Below, piece by piece: positions 19,793 to 30,476 of a stretch of DNA of 64,000 nt. The notes beneath the pieces are model-generated. The model was not told the origin of the DNA and searched no databases. It was given only the letters and a program-made list of their open reading frames with translations. The first letter of the stretch is position 1; each line of letters starts with the position of its first letter. Source of the DNA: Bacteroidia bacterium (GTDB taxonomy: Bacteria; Bacteroidota; Bacteroidia; J057); contig JALEFZ010000073.1 in the NCBI GenBank assembly GCA_022760475.1, forward strand, positions 1-64,000. The letters are read 5' to 3'. Both the position numbers and the translations under genes were made by a program.

Positions 19793-21031
19793 GCCTGGAA
19801 GTAGCAAGGAACTATCTCCATAGCTCAGGAAGCGATATCCTTCGTCAAGGGCTGATTGGTAGATTTCTTTCCAATCATCTCCTACCAAGGCTGCAACCAA
19901 GAGCATCAGGGTAGTCTCAGGCATGTGGAAGTTGGTAATGATCCCTTGGCAAAGCCTGAAAGTATATCCAGGAAGGATGTATATTTTGGTCTCTCCTATC
20001 CATCGGTTGACCTGCCGGCTTTTCATGAGATCTACAATCGCATGAAGGCTCTGTTCTTTTGAATAGGTGATTTTAGGATCATAGAGACTAAAAGAGGGTA
20101 TTTTGAAAGGGGCTGAGATGTCATTAATCTCTCCTTCTAAAATCAAGGCTCCCAGGGCATAAATCGATTCTAAAAAGCGCATAGCAGTGGTTCCAACGGG
20201 AATGATCTGTCGATCATGCGCAAGGAGGGCTTCTATTTTTTCCAATTCGATGACCAATTGCTCCTCGTGCATGTCATGCTTGGCAACCTCCTCTTCCTTG
20301 ACGGGGAGGAAAGTTCCTGCGCCTACATGCAGGGTTACCTCCAATTGTGGGATATTCTTCGAATTGAGTTCCCGGATTACCCTAGGAGTGAAATGGAGGC
20401 CTGCTGTGGGAGCGGCTACAGCCCCTTCCTCTTTTGCGTATACCGTCTGGTATTGCAGTAAGTCTTTTTCTGTGGCATCCCGGTTGAGATAGGGAGGCAA
20501 GGGGAGTTTGCCTGAAAACTCCAGAATTTTGGAAAAAAATAATCCTGAATCCCATTTGAAATGAACTTCATTTTCGGCCTTGTTTACCCAACTTGCTTCC
20601 AATGTATGTTCCTTACCGCCTAATTCTAGCACCAGAGTTAGTACCTCATCTTCTTTCCATCGTTTTTTATTCCCGATGATACAATTCCAGGTACAGGAAG
20701 TATCTGTATGTAGAGCCAGTTGAATCTCTGAGGGTTGACTGGGGTTTAATAGAAGTACCTCAATCAGAGCCCCTGTTGCGCGTCGGAAATACAGCCGTGC
20801 CTTTACAACCTTTGTATTGTTGAAAACAAGCAGGGAGTTTTCTGGCAGCAGTTCTGGCAGCTTAAAAAAGTTGTTGTGCCTAATTGTCCCTTTATCATAA
20901 TGGAGTAATCTAGATTCGTCCCTTGTTTCCAATGGAAATTTGGCGATCCTTTCTGGCGGAAGTTCGTAATGATAATCACTTAGTTTGATTTCGGAGAAAT
21001 CTGGGAGGTCCGATTGAGGATGAAATGCCAT
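19784..21031 (-). CDS. queA: tRNA preQ1(34) S-adenosylmethionine ribosyltransferase-isomerase
   Basis: 415 residues. QueA transfers and isomerises the ribosyl part of S-adenosylmethionine to preQ1 at the tRNA wobble position, making epoxyqueuosine. Family motifs are clear: [76 protein letters not shown]. It is longer than the usual 340-365 residues, with an N-terminal extension and some internal insertion. Cytoplasmic. The gene is convergent with yyaL (9-bp overlap at the stops) and divergent from rsfS. Confidence 0.96.
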   Translation of the reverse strand: MAFHPQSDLPDFSEIKLSDYHYELPPERIAKFPLETRDESRLLHYDKGTIRHNNFFKLPELLPENSLLVFNNTKVVKARLYFRRATGALIEVLLLNPSQPSEIQLALHTDTSCTWNCIIGNKKRWKEDEVLTLVLELGGKEHTLEASWVNKAENEVHFKWDSGLFFSKILEFSGKLPLPPYLNRDATEKDLLQYQTVYAKEEGAVAAPTAGLHFTPRVIRELNSKNIPQLEVTLHVGAGTFLPVKEEEVAKHDMHEEQLVIELEKIEALLAHDRQIIPVGTTAMRFLESIYALGALILEGEINDISAPFKIPSFSLYDPKITYSKEQSLHAIVDLMKSRQVNRWIGETKIYILPGYTFRLCQGIITNFHMPETTLMLLVAALVGDDWKEIYQSALDEGYRFLSYGDSSLLLPGSI

Positions 21032-21148
21032 TTATTAAAAAAAAGATTCTTTATATTTGAACAGGGACAAAACTACAACAGGAAAATTAAAAATTTCACC
21101 CTTCATATTTTCATTTTATAATTATTTGTCAACGCATAACACTTTTGA

Positions 21149-21511
21149 ATGACTAAACTCGCTATCGATGCAAAATCTCTAACAGATCTGGCGATCAAAG
21201 GCTTACAAGAACTAAAAGGCCAGAAAATCATTAGAATGGACCTAAGGGAGGTAGATGGAGCCATCACCGACTTCTTTGTTATTTGTACAGGTACTTCGGA
21301 CAGACATGTTTCTTCATTGGCTGAATCGGTGATGAAGGAAGTAAGGGAAGGAGCATCTGACAAACCGATCAGCAAGGAAGGCTTGAATGCTGGTGAGTGG
21401 GTGCTTTTGGATTATGTAAATGTGGTGGTCCACGTTTTCCAGCAGGAGACAAGAGATTTTTACCGACTGGAAGCCCTCTGGGGCGATGCGGCCATCGATG
21501 TGATTGAATAA
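21149..21511 (+). CDS. rsfS: Ribosome silencing factor RsfS
   Basis: 120 residues of the Iojap/RsfS (DUF143) family, which binds ribosomal protein L14 and blocks subunit joining in starved cells. Recognised by VDGAITDFFVICTGTSDRH and WVLLDYVNVVVHVFQQETRDFY...LEALWGDA. Full length. Divergent from queA across 117 bp. An intergenic palindrome starts 20 bp after the stop. Confidence 0.95.
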   Translation: MTKLAIDAKSLTDLAIKGLQELKGQKIIRMDLREVDGAITDFFVICTGTSDRHVSSLAESVMKEVREGASDKPISKEGLNAGEWVLLDYVNVVVHVFQQETRDFYRLEALWGDAAIDVIE

Positions 21512-21530
21512 TTTTGCAAATCATAAACAA

Positions 21531-21558
21531 CCCTGTCAGGGTTATAACCCTGACAGGG
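21531..21558. repeat. Intergenic palindrome, copy 1
   Basis: A perfect 28-bp palindrome made of two CCCTGWCAGGG half-sites (21531-21541 and 21548-21558) around TTATAA. It lies between the convergent ends of rsfS and a YwqK/TonB-C gene. Each half is itself nearly palindromic, so one long or two short hairpins can form. There is no T-run. Confidence 0.9.
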
Positions 21559-21566
21559 CTAGCCTA

Positions 21567-22616
21567 TCACTTTAGCATTTTGAAATTAAAAGGGATATTC
21601 ACCCAAAACGGAATGGGCTCACCATTATGGACTGCAGGCATGAATTCCAGATCAAGTATGTAAAGCATTACTGGTACTGCCAAGCGCCTGTCAACGAAAT
21701 TTATAGGATAAAAATACCTTGCTACCCCACTTTTGTCTACCATTATCCTCATTACTACTGATCCCTGAACCCCATCTTCCCTGGCCACCAGTGGATATCC
21801 AATGTCCTGCCTCACTTCTTCTATATTTAGGGGATAAGGCTCCCCATCTTCTCTTGGCATTGCATTGGAAATGCTCATTTCAAATTCCTGATTGATCAAA
21901 TCTGAAGCAATAGAATCAGGAAAGCCATTCAGGCTACTATCCACCTTAACTTCATTTCCATCTCTACCAAAGTAAGTTTGAGTAACCGACTTTCTCTTAC
22001 CCATATCTGCCATATCACTTTTTATAAAAGGAGACCCATTTGGATAATACTGAATCAGAGGCGTCTTGGCTTTGAAATCTTTCATAGGAGAAAATTCACC
22101 ACTCACATGAGGCTTACCATTTGGAAAGAAGGCCCTGAAACTCAATAGCTTTCCATTTTGCCATTTGTTTTCCCTCCGAATACTCCCATCAGGGAAAAAT
22201 GCTTGATCTTCAACCGTTTTGGAATTTTTCTTGATCAGAATTGATTTCGCCGTTCCATCTTCATAATAGGTTCTTTTGGATTCGGTCATCTTGGGATAGA
22301 TCCCCTTCCTGGATCTATGAGTCTTTAGTTTACCACCAGGATAATATATTTTTTCATCAGTATAATTTCTCCAATACCTATTGGCTGCTTTTTTGCTTTT
22401 GTATGTTCGCTCGATTGCAAGATCATTTCCTTCTACACCGTATCCAGATAATTTGTATGTTTTTCCTTCTGTAGTTTCAAATAAAATATATTTAGCGTTT
22501 CCCTTTTTTGTTGGGAAAAATCCACTTCCCATATAACCCACTTTTTTACCCGGGTTTTGTCCCAATAGAAAACTGGATAGACTAATAAAAAACAGGATTG
22601 CGATTATATTCTTCAT
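21567..22616 (-). CDS. YwqK-repeat protein with TonB C-terminal domain
   Basis: 349 residues with a signal peptide (1-19). Residues about 80-215 contain repeated YwqK/MORN-variant motifs (YYPGGKLKTH, YYEDGTAKSI, FFPDGSIRREN, FFPNGKPHVSG, YYPNGSPFIKS). Residues about 255-349 are a TonB_C-like domain (IGYPLVAREDGVQGSVVMRIMVDKSG), ending in INF/PFNFKML. TonB_C domains usually contact outer-membrane receptors, but the transmembrane anchor of true TonB is replaced by a signal peptide, so energy coupling is not supported. It is a clear paralogue of the next gene upstream (22789-23808). Confidence 0.8.
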   Translation of the reverse strand: MKNIIAILFFISLSSFLLGQNPGKKVGYMGSGFFPTKKGNAKYILFETTEGKTYKLSGYGVEGNDLAIERTYKSKKAANRYWRNYTDEKIYYPGGKLKTHRSRKGIYPKMTESKRTYYEDGTAKSILIKKNSKTVEDQAFFPDGSIRRENKWQNGKLLSFRAFFPNGKPHVSGEFSPMKDFKAKTPLIQYYPNGSPFIKSDMADMGKRKSVTQTYFGRDGNEVKVDSSLNGFPDSIASDLINQEFEMSISNAMPREDGEPYPLNIEEVRQDIGYPLVAREDGVQGSVVMRIMVDKSGVARYFYPINFVDRRLAVPVMLYILDLEFMPAVHNGEPIPFWVNIPFNFKMLK

Positions 22617-22788
22617 GAGATGAGGTTTCTGTGTTTTATTTAGAAGCTGTTTAGTTTTAGATTTTTGAGTTTACAGGTAGTATTTTAAAGTTCTGAGGAA
22701 ATGATTTTTCTGAACTTTAGAGGTGCTAAAGCTCAAAAAAATGATAAACCCAGGTTCTAAAAAGCCAACTGTAAAAAAAAGATGGTTC

Positions 22789-23808
22789 TTAATCAATGAG
22801 TTTAAAATTAAAGGGGATATTAATCCAGCAAGACACCTTCCGTCCGTCCTTCATTGCAGGCTCAAACCTAAGGTTCATCGCTTTCAATGCTACTGAATCA
22901 AAGAGAATTCTATGCCCTATATTTAGCGGATAAAAGAACTGGGGATTACCTTTATTGTCTAACAACATTCTCAAAATGACAACTCCCTGGATACCTGAAT
23001 CCCGCGCCGGTTTTGGATAGCCTATAGACCTCATAACGATGTTCATATTTGAGGGTGATGATTCAATCAAATCTGTGTTTGAATCATTTTTCTGCAATGG
23101 CATCAAGGCATTGAATTCTGTTATGGCTATGGTGGGTAAAAGGCTGTCAACTTTCTCTGAGGGAATGAGTTGACCCATTCTATCAAAAACCTGGATTTCT
23201 ATCTTGGAGGTGGAAGGGCCATTTAAGAATTTGGCCATAAGTTTCCCGTCAGGGTAGAAGAACTTGAAGGCATCCTTGTATTTAAACTCCACAGAATCAA
23301 ATTCTACCTGAATTCTTGGCTGACTATTTGGGTAGTTTAAGTAGTAGGACAAAGGCCTGGTATCATTCCATACTGCTCTATGTTTTAGGCTTCCATTTTC
23401 AAAATAGGACTCATCCAAGCCAGTAAAATCTTTATTCTCTTCCAGAACAGATCTTAATTTACCATTTGGATAATACTCTTTTACTTTACGGCTTCTTTTT
23501 GATCTGTCTTTTTTTATTTGAGAAATCAATTGGCCATTCTCATCGTAGGCTTTTTCTTCCACAAAGTTTCCAAGTCTTCGTGATTCTCTTTTGGTTTTAA
23601 ACCAATATTCGAATATCAGAGAGTTGTCCACCTTCTTCCTAATGGTTTTTTTATAAAGATTGCCATCAGGCCCCTCAATGCACTCATACAAAGAAAAGGA
23701 TTGGGATGCAGGTTGGAAATTCGAATCCAGGTAGGAGACTTTTTGTTTTTGTCCGTAGGTCAGGCTAAGGGTCAAAATCATGACCAGAAAAATCAGGATG
23801 TGCTTCAT
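22789..23808 (-). CDS. YwqK-repeat protein with TonB C-terminal domain, paralogue
   Basis: 339 residues, same architecture as its neighbour at 21567: signal peptide (1-19), YwqK-type repeats (YDENGQLISQ, YYPNGKLRSV, YFENGSLKHR, FFYPDGKLMAK) and a TonB_C-like domain (SIGYPKPARDSGIQGVVILRMLLDN), ending INIPFNFKLI. The 172-bp spacer between the two has a 7-bp inverted repeat (AAAGTTC/GAACTTT) and no further ORF. Tandem duplication is likely. Role unknown. Confidence 0.8.
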   Translation of the reverse strand: MKHILIFLVMILTLSLTYGQKQKVSYLDSNFQPASQSFSLYECIEGPDGNLYKKTIRKKVDNSLIFEYWFKTKRESRRLGNFVEEKAYDENGQLISQIKKDRSKRSRKVKEYYPNGKLRSVLEENKDFTGLDESYFENGSLKHRAVWNDTRPLSYYLNYPNSQPRIQVEFDSVEFKYKDAFKFFYPDGKLMAKFLNGPSTSKIEIQVFDRMGQLIPSEKVDSLLPTIAITEFNALMPLQKNDSNTDLIESSPSNMNIVMRSIGYPKPARDSGIQGVVILRMLLDNKGNPQFFYPLNIGHRILFDSVALKAMNLRFEPAMKDGRKVSCWINIPFNFKLID

Positions 23809-23955
23809 GATATATATTTTCGTTGGATTGCTAATATATCTAAAAAATTCATTCAGTCATATTGATTGAAAACCTTTCAAAAAGTCTCTTTGTTAATAAA
23901 TACTGTTAAAATCAGATACTTTCTATCTTTACTTCGATTTGAAAATGAACATCAC

Positions 23956-25182
23956 ATGAAAAATATCCTTTATTTAATATTGATTTTTGCAACATTATTC
24001 CCTCAGGCTACTCAAGCTCAAGAACTAGACCCACTACATCAAATCCGTGTGGATGTGGTCTACCTAGCATCTGATTACATGCAAGGCCGCGAGACGGGAA
24101 AAATTGGGGAAGAAATGGCAGCTAATTATATCGCTACCCGCTTCGGGCAAATGGGTCTAAGTCCTAAGGGAGAGTCTGGTTGGTTTCAGCCTTTTGACTT
24201 TATGTTTAACACCAACCCACATGCCAAGGCCGACGAGGGAGAGGCACGAACTGGGAAAAACATACTGGCATACATTGACAACAATGCGGAATATACTGTT
24301 GTAATTGGTGCCCACTACGATCATCTGGGATATGGAGCATTTGGATCTCGCTCTCCGGGAGATAGTGCCATCCACAACGGGGCAGACGACAATGCCAGCG
24401 GTATTGCGGGCATCCTTGAGATCGCCCGTCAACTGAAAACATCTGCAGCGAAGAAAAATAATTACCTTTTCATGGCTTTTTCAGGTGAGGAATTGGGACT
24501 TTTTGGTTCAAAAGCCTTTGTAAAAGAACCTACACTTGAGTTAGGTGATATCAATTATATGATAAACCTGGACATGGTTGGAAGGCTCAATAAAGAAAAC
24601 ACCCTTGTCCTTAATGGTGTAGGAACTTCCCCAGCGTGGAAAGATTTCTATCCCAAAGCCAATATGCATGGTTTGACCATCAAAACTACAGAGTCAGGTG
24701 TAGGCCCCTCAGATCACGCTTCTTTTTACTTGAAGGAAATTCCAGTGGTACATTGCTTTACAGGTCAGCACCAGGACTATCACAAGCCCGAGGACGATAG
24801 CCACCTGATCAATTTTGATGGCATACAGAAAATCTCAGATTTTGTGGTTCAGTTGATTGAAGATTTGGATCAGCAGGGCAAATTGGAATATACCAAAACC
24901 AAAGAAGAGGAACGTAAGGTTTCTCGCTTTAAGGTTAGCCTTGGAGTCATGCCTGACTACACCAACAATGAAGAAGGTATGCGCATTGATGCTGTTTTGG
25001 ACGGTCGTCCTGCTCAGCAAGCAGGTTTGAAAGGCGGAGACATCATCATCCAATTGGGAGAGACAAAAGTAACAGACATTTACACCTACATGGAGGCCTT
25101 ATCCAAGTTTTCTGCGGGCGATAAAGCCAAGGTGAAGGTAAAGCGAGGTGAAGAGATTGTCGTTTCGAAGGTACAATTCTAG
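23956..25182 (+). CDS. Secreted M28 metallopeptidase with PDZ domain
   Basis: 408 residues from the ATG at 23956, chosen because a signal peptide follows at once (MKNILYLILIFATLFPQATQA); an in-frame ATG 90 bp upstream would bury it. The M28 aminopeptidase fold has the di-zinc ligand set: H120-Y-D-H123, D144/D145 (GADDNASG), E178/E179 (SGEELGLFGS), D206 (NLDMVGR) and H276 (DYHKPEDD). A PDZ domain covers about 315-408 (GRPAQQAGLKGGDIIIQLGE). Probably a periplasmic or surface exopeptidase. Stand-alone gene; palindrome copy 2 begins 45 bp after the stop. Confidence 0.92.
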   Translation: MKNILYLILIFATLFPQATQAQELDPLHQIRVDVVYLASDYMQGRETGKIGEEMAANYIATRFGQMGLSPKGESGWFQPFDFMFNTNPHAKADEGEARTGKNILAYIDNNAEYTVVIGAHYDHLGYGAFGSRSPGDSAIHNGADDNASGIAGILEIARQLKTSAAKKNNYLFMAFSGEELGLFGSKAFVKEPTLELGDINYMINLDMVGRLNKENTLVLNGVGTSPAWKDFYPKANMHGLTIKTTESGVGPSDHASFYLKEIPVVHCFTGQHQDYHKPEDDSHLINFDGIQKISDFVVQLIEDLDQQGKLEYTKTKEEERKVSRFKVSLGVMPDYTNNEEGMRIDAVLDGRPAQQAGLKGGDIIIQLGETKVTDIYTYMEALSKFSAGDKAKVKVKRGEEIVVSKVQF

Positions 25183-25226
25183 GAGATTTGTTGCAGTTAG
25201 GGGCATTAGCATGGTATTGTCCCTAG

Positions 25227-25254
25227 CCCTGACAGGGTTTTAACCCTGTCAGGG
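25227..25254. repeat. Intergenic palindrome, copy 2
   Basis: Two CCCTGWCAGGG half-sites (25227-25237 and 25244-25254) around TTTTAA; palindromic except at the centre. Between the convergent M28 peptidase and DUF2007-type genes. Confidence 0.88.
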
Positions 25255-25274
25255 TTGAAAAAACATTATTCCCC

Positions 25275-25961
25275 TTAATTCCAAAAAGGAAGCCCAACAG
25301 TTAATATCAAAACCCAAAAAATTAGGAATATAACGGTCCCAAGGGTAATCAAGGCAAAACCGTGCATCCTACTCACCTTGTCAAATACGGGATAAGTATT
25401 CCCATGATCATCCGTTCTTTTCCAAAAGATCAAAAAGATTCCCGAGAAAACACTGAAAGAGGCAGGCCAATAGCCTATAAACATACTAGCCGGCAACATC
25501 AAATATGAAATCAACAACAAGCCCCAATTAGCCCTACGACTCTTATTCGCCTCTTCACTTTTCTGCCTAATACTTTCCCTTACTTCAGAAATTGAATAAG
25601 AAACTCCCCTGCGATCAAGGATCTTCCCTGCATAAACCACATCTTTTCGGTACCAATCCGCGGGATTTAGAATAATTTCTTTCAGTTCCTCATCAGAAAA
25701 ATCAAATAAATGATACTCGGGCGGAAGTTTCCAAAAATCAGCCTCTGCCTCACGCTCCAGAATCATATTCGCTTGCTCAAATCTTTCTTGGGGGATTCTC
25801 AACACATACTCGACTCCTGCCCCCGCCCCCAAATACGTATGATCAAGCCCACTGGCATACTTAGCTGTTTCATAGGGAATATCATTTAATTCTAACCGCT
25901 CAACGAAGGCAAGTAAATCATCTTCGTGTTGAAAAATTCTATACTGAGCCAGTTTTTTCAT
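25275..25961 (-). CDS. Membrane protein with DUF2007-like N-terminal domain
   Basis: 228 residues. Residues about 1-75 look like DUF2007 (small alpha/beta putative signal-transducing domain: YRIFQHEDDLLAFVERLELNDI...VLRIPQERFEQANMILE). A middle soluble helical part follows, then transmembrane helices at about 148-185 (one or two) and about 205-226. Cytoplasmic N-terminus is likely since there is no signal peptide. Function unknown. Confidence 0.65.
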   Translation of the reverse strand: MKKLAQYRIFQHEDDLLAFVERLELNDIPYETAKYASGLDHTYLGAGAGVEYVLRIPQERFEQANMILEREAEADFWKLPPEYHLFDFSDEELKEIILNPADWYRKDVVYAGKILDRRGVSYSISEVRESIRQKSEEANKSRRANWGLLLISYLMLPASMFIGYWPASFSVFSGIFLIFWKRTDDHGNTYPVFDKVSRMHGFALITLGTVIFLIFWVLILTVGLPFWN

Positions 25962-26093
25962 GAGGTTTTTACAGTAAAATTCAATTTATGATCTTCTAAC
26001 TAATTAAACTACGAAAAACCCTCGAAGTAATTTTTAAATTACAAAGACCAACCTAATCATAGTTGGTCTTTCAATATTTTCGCTAGCCTTTAC

Positions 26094-27194
26094 TTATTCT
26101 ATCCATTCAGCCACAAATACGTTCGTAGCACGACCTCCACCATTGAACCGATTGGAGGAAAAAGCAAGGTATTTGCCATCGAAAGAAAACATGGGGAATG
26201 CATCAAAGACTGAGTCAAAGGTAATTTGCTCAAGGCCAGTCCCGTCCAGGTTAACCATAAATAAATTGAAAGTCCTACCCCCAGACTTGTGGTTAGAAGA
26301 AAATATCACTTTCTCACCTGAAGGATGGAAGAATGGTGCCCAATTGGCCCCTCCTAACTCAGTAATTTTTTTCAGATCACTTCCATCTACATTACAAATG
26401 TAAAGTTCCATGTCGGAAGGGGCGACATACCCCTGTGCCAATAAATCCTTGTATTCTTTCTGAGCTTCTTCTCCTTGAGGGCGGGATGCCCTGAATATCA
26501 GTTTACTTCCATCCGGAGAGAAAAACGCACCTCCATCATATCCCAGGCCATCTGTTATCTGCTGGATATCGCTTCCGTCAATGTTCATGGTGTAAAGTTC
26601 CAAATCACCAGATCGCGTAGATGTGAATACGACCTTGTCTCCCATGGGAGAAACAGTTGCCTCGGCATCATACACATCATTGTCTGTCAATTGCTTAACT
26701 ACGTTTCCATTCTTATCCGAGATAAACAACTCATAGGAATCATAAATCGGCCAAACATACTTTTTGATCTTGGCACGATCTACTCCAGGAGGACAGCTAT
26801 CAGCGTTCATGTGGGTAGAGGCAAAGATAACTTGCTCATTTCCAGGCATAAAATAAGAACAGGTAGTTCTTCCTTTTCCTGTGCTCACCAAACTCTTCTC
26901 AAATTTTTCCCCAGGCTTCATAGGAACCTTTCCGAAGTAAATCTGATCACAAGGAATGCCCTCCTCAGGATTGGATATCTGCATGACGAGATGGCTGTTA
27001 TCATAAGACCAATAAGCCTCTGCATTATCCCCTCCAAACGTAAGTTGGCGAATGTTTTTCAAATGAGACTCTTGCTCATAGCGAAGGCTGTCAGGCCATG
27101 TTTCGGTAGTAGTGGTAGTTGAGCTATCCTTGGCTGGTTGGCAAGAAAAAAAGGCCATAGTCAGCAACAAGCCAGCAATGAAAATTCTATTCAT
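26094..27194 (-). CDS. TolB-like WD40/PD40 propeller lipoprotein
   Basis: 366 residues. Lipoprotein signal with lipobox FFSC (C18), then a Ser/Thr-rich linker and a six-bladed propeller of PD40-type repeats (VVFTSTRSGDLELYTMNIDGSD, GAFFSPDGSKLIFRASRP, PFFHPSGEKVIFSSNHKSGG, MFSFDGKYLAFSSNRFNGG). Such proteins are TolB-like but lack the TolB N-terminal domain; true Tol-Pal function is not implied. Probably periplasmic or outer-membrane anchored and binding a peptide or glycan. Single gene, downstream of gap on the same strand but separated by a strong terminator. Confidence 0.8.
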   Translation of the reverse strand: MNRIFIAGLLLTMAFFSCQPAKDSSTTTTTETWPDSLRYEQESHLKNIRQLTFGGDNAEAYWSYDNSHLVMQISNPEEGIPCDQIYFGKVPMKPGEKFEKSLVSTGKGRTTCSYFMPGNEQVIFASTHMNADSCPPGVDRAKIKKYVWPIYDSYELFISDKNGNVVKQLTDNDVYDAEATVSPMGDKVVFTSTRSGDLELYTMNIDGSDIQQITDGLGYDGGAFFSPDGSKLIFRASRPQGEEAQKEYKDLLAQGYVAPSDMELYICNVDGSDLKKITELGGANWAPFFHPSGEKVIFSSNHKSGGRTFNLFMVNLDGTGLEQITFDSVFDAFPMFSFDGKYLAFSSNRFNGGGRATNVFVAEWIE

Positions 27195-27332
27195 AGTCTA
27201 AAAAATCGATTTAGACCTGCAATTTAGGGATTGAAGTTGATATAGGGAATGAATTATATAAATAAGGGTAGTTGTAATTGAATTTTCCTTCCTGAAATTT
27301 ATACCTCTCCCTCAGCCTTTTATTAAACTCAA

Positions 27333-27365
27333 AAAGAGGGGGTATCCAGTGGATACCCCCTCTTT
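27333..27365 (-). terminator. Rho-independent terminator of gap
   Basis: Arms 27333-27347 (AAAGAGGGGGTATCC) and 27351-27365 pair perfectly over 15 bp with a 3-nt loop. On the minus strand the stem is followed by a T-run. It sits 30 bp after the gap stop. Confidence 0.9.
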
Positions 27366-27395
27366 AAATTATACTTTAATTGCTCTGGCTAAATC

Positions 27396-28412
<1,017 letters not shown>

Positions 28413-28438
28413 TTAATATTCTTGCATTTCAGCGCGCG

Positions 28439-28468
28439 CAAAATAGTTAGGCGATTAGATAAAAACAA
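28439..28468 (-). promoter_or_regulatory. Candidate promoter of gap
   Basis: Read on the minus strand: a TTG (28468-28466), 20 nt, then TATTTTG (28445-28439), close to the Bacteroidota TTG-N19/20-TAnnTTTG pattern but one base short in the -7 box. The gap start is about 45 bp downstream. Weak evidence. Confidence 0.35.
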
Positions 28469-28621
28469 CCCCATAAGTCACCATTCCTAATGACTGAAAA
28501 TCAAAATATTAACCAAACTTTGTTATGCAACTATATTTATAGGGATATGTCTTTTGCATGCGTGAACACTAAAGTTTCCCCTCGAATCGTTACTTATCGG
28601 AAAAATCAAACTATTAACTTT

Positions 28622-29050
28622 ATGACTTACAAAAGCTTAGGAAAAATATTGGGTATTCTTGCCCTTATTGCTGCCATGACCGGATGTAAATACCCAGAAG
28701 GTCCAGTTCTTAGCATTTCTTCTGCCACAAATCGCATCTCACAAAACTGGGAAGTTATTTCTGCAACTGATAGTGCAGGAAATGATATTTCAGATAACTA
28801 TGATGAAGCTGTCTTTGACTTTGAAGACGATAAAGACGCAGAGGCAACCCTTGAAATTTTAGGGATTCCTGTAGATTTTATTGGAACTTGGGATTTGGAC
28901 AACGATCAGACCATCTTCGAATTAGATCTTCAGCAGACCAATACCACTATTCCATTTAAAAGAGAGTACGAAATTTTGCGTTTGAGCAATTCCGAATTTT
29001 GGCTCAAAGAAATTGGAGATGAGGACATTCTGAAGTTGGAAACCGACTGA
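28622..29050 (+). CDS. Small lipoprotein, lipocalin-like
   Basis: 142 residues from the ATG at 28622; this start gives a clean lipoprotein signal with lipobox MTGC (C22). An upstream in-frame ATG would add 44 residues with no signal character. The mature domain (NWEVISATDSAGNDISDNYDE...TWDLDNDQTIFELDLQ...ILRLSNSEFWLKE) has the pattern of Bacteroidota lipocalin-like lipoproteins. Divergent from gap; a terminator follows 26 bp after the stop. Ligand unknown. Confidence 0.75.
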   Translation: MTYKSLGKILGILALIAAMTGCKYPEGPVLSISSATNRISQNWEVISATDSAGNDISDNYDEAVFDFEDDKDAEATLEILGIPVDFIGTWDLDNDQTIFELDLQQTNTTIPFKREYEILRLSNSEFWLKEIGDEDILKLETD

Positions 29051-29076
29051 TATACCTGATTTATTTCATAAAATAC

Positions 29077-29106
29077 ACCCGACCTCAGCACAGGTCGGGT
29101 TTTTTG
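29077..29106 (+). terminator. Rho-independent terminator
   Basis: ACCCGACCT (29077-29085) pairs with AGGTCGGGT (29092-29100), loop of 6 nt, followed by TTTTTT. Ends the lipocalin-like lipoprotein transcript. Confidence 0.88.
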
Positions 29107-29149
29107 TTGAGTGGAAATGAGTAAATTAGCCACTGATTAAGGTCTGATT

Positions 29150-30424
29150 ATGTGGGAGGATTTCTTATCTCTAGTGTCAAATGTTGAGTTTTGGAAGTTT
29201 GCTTCCATTCCCTTTATCTCAGCCATAGTGGGATGGGGTACCAATGTATTGGCATTAAAGATGACCTTTTACCCGTTAGAATTCATTGGATTGGGGAAAC
29301 TGGGCTGGCAAGGCATTATTCCTTCCAAAGCTGGTGAAATGGCTGGAAAAGCTGTAGATCTCCTCACTAAGAACCTTATCACCATTGAGGATCGCTTTGA
29401 ACAAATTGACCCAGAGAGGGTCGCTGAAGAAATAGAACCTGCCCTCAATCGCCTTTCCATCGAGGTAGTCAACGACACCATGGAACGGGTTGCTCCGGTT
29501 CTTTGGGAGTCTGCTCCAGCCATTTTGAAGGAGCGCTTTTTTCAGCGCATGTCGGAAGGCTTGCCTGAAGCTGTGGAAGAACTGATGGAAGACGTAAAAA
29601 TGAATATCACAGAGCTCTTCGACCTCAAGGCCATGGTCATAGAAGCCCTAGAAAGCGATCGGGAGCTCCTCAACCAGATTTTTTTACGTGTTGGAGATAA
29701 GGAATTTCGATTCATTGAGCAATCAGGGCTTTATTTCGGATTTTTCTTTGGGATTTTCCAAATGTCCCTTTTTCTCCTCCTTCAGTTGGTTCTGAACGTG
29801 CCCCAAGCCATGGCTGCATGGACCCTGCCAGTTGCTGGCCTCCTCGTTGGTTGGGCAACCAATGTCCTCGCACTAAGGATGATTTTTGTTCCCCTACGGC
29901 CTAGAAGGTTTGGTCCGTTTGTTTTCCAGGGACTCTTCATAAAAAGGCAATCGGAAGTAGCTGCTGCTTACGCCAGGATAATTTCACAGCAAATCCTGAC
30001 TTCAGAACAAATCTTTGATAAGATGATCCACGGCCCCAGCGCCCCCAGGCTCCAGCACCTGCTACAACTACATGTAAAAAAGGCTGTGGATGGTGTAGCT
30101 GGGCTATCCAAACCCCTGTTTCAATTGGCTCAGGGAACGAAGAAATATGTTCAAATAAAAACACAAATAGCAGCCCAATTTGTAGAAGGACTCCCCAGAA
30201 CAATCAAATACATTTTTAAATACACCGAAGAAGCTTTGGATATCGAAAATACGCTTCGTACGCGGATGCAAGGTCTTGGGCCTGTAGAGTTTGTCAGCTT
30301 CTTAAGACCAGTTTTCCAAAAGGACGAATGGAAACTCATTCTTGTAGGTGCTTTATTAGGACTATGGGCAGGCTTTATGCAATTGCTTTTTGTTTTTGGA
30401 GGCGAGTTAACAAGTGGAATTTAG
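29150..30424 (+). CDS. DUF445 family membrane protein
   Basis: 424 residues of the DUF445 family (YheB-like). The signature repeats: GWGTNVLALKMTFYPLEF near residue 29 and GWATNVLALRMIFVPLRP near residue 228, each next to a hydrophobic helix. Transmembrane segments are at about 15-38, 193-222, 222-245 and 400-418, with two large amphipathic helical regions between. Function in the family is unknown; cell-envelope location is clear. Confidence 0.85.
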   Translation: MWEDFLSLVSNVEFWKFASIPFISAIVGWGTNVLALKMTFYPLEFIGLGKLGWQGIIPSKAGEMAGKAVDLLTKNLITIEDRFEQIDPERVAEEIEPALNRLSIEVVNDTMERVAPVLWESAPAILKERFFQRMSEGLPEAVEELMEDVKMNITELFDLKAMVIEALESDRELLNQIFLRVGDKEFRFIEQSGLYFGFFFGIFQMSLFLLLQLVLNVPQAMAAWTLPVAGLLVGWATNVLALRMIFVPLRPRRFGPFVFQGLFIKRQSEVAAAYARIISQQILTSEQIFDKMIHGPSAPRLQHLLQLHVKKAVDGVAGLSKPLFQLAQGTKKYVQIKTQIAAQFVEGLPRTIKYIFKYTEEALDIENTLRTRMQGLGPVEFVSFLRPVFQKDEWKLILVGALLGLWAGFMQLLFVFGGELTSGI

Positions 30425-30438
30425 CATTTGACAAATAA

Positions 30439-30466
30439 CCCTGACAGGGTTATAACCCTGTCAGGG
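30439..30466. repeat. Intergenic palindrome, copy 3
   Basis: Perfect 28-bp palindrome: CCCTGWCAGGG half-sites at 30439-30449 and 30456-30466 around TTATAA. Fills the 52-bp gap between the convergent DUF445 gene and a secreted-protein gene. Confidence 0.9.
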
Positions 30467-30476
30467 CTTAATTAAC

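Noticed and set aside
21567..23808. True TonB energy transducers or a toxin-antitoxin pair
   Set aside because: They carry signal peptides instead of a membrane anchor, and no toxin, ExbB or ExbD gene lies nearby.
26475..27122. 215-codon plus-strand frame
   Set aside because: Fully antisense to the TolB-like lipoprotein gene, whose PD40 repeats and lipobox are unambiguous.
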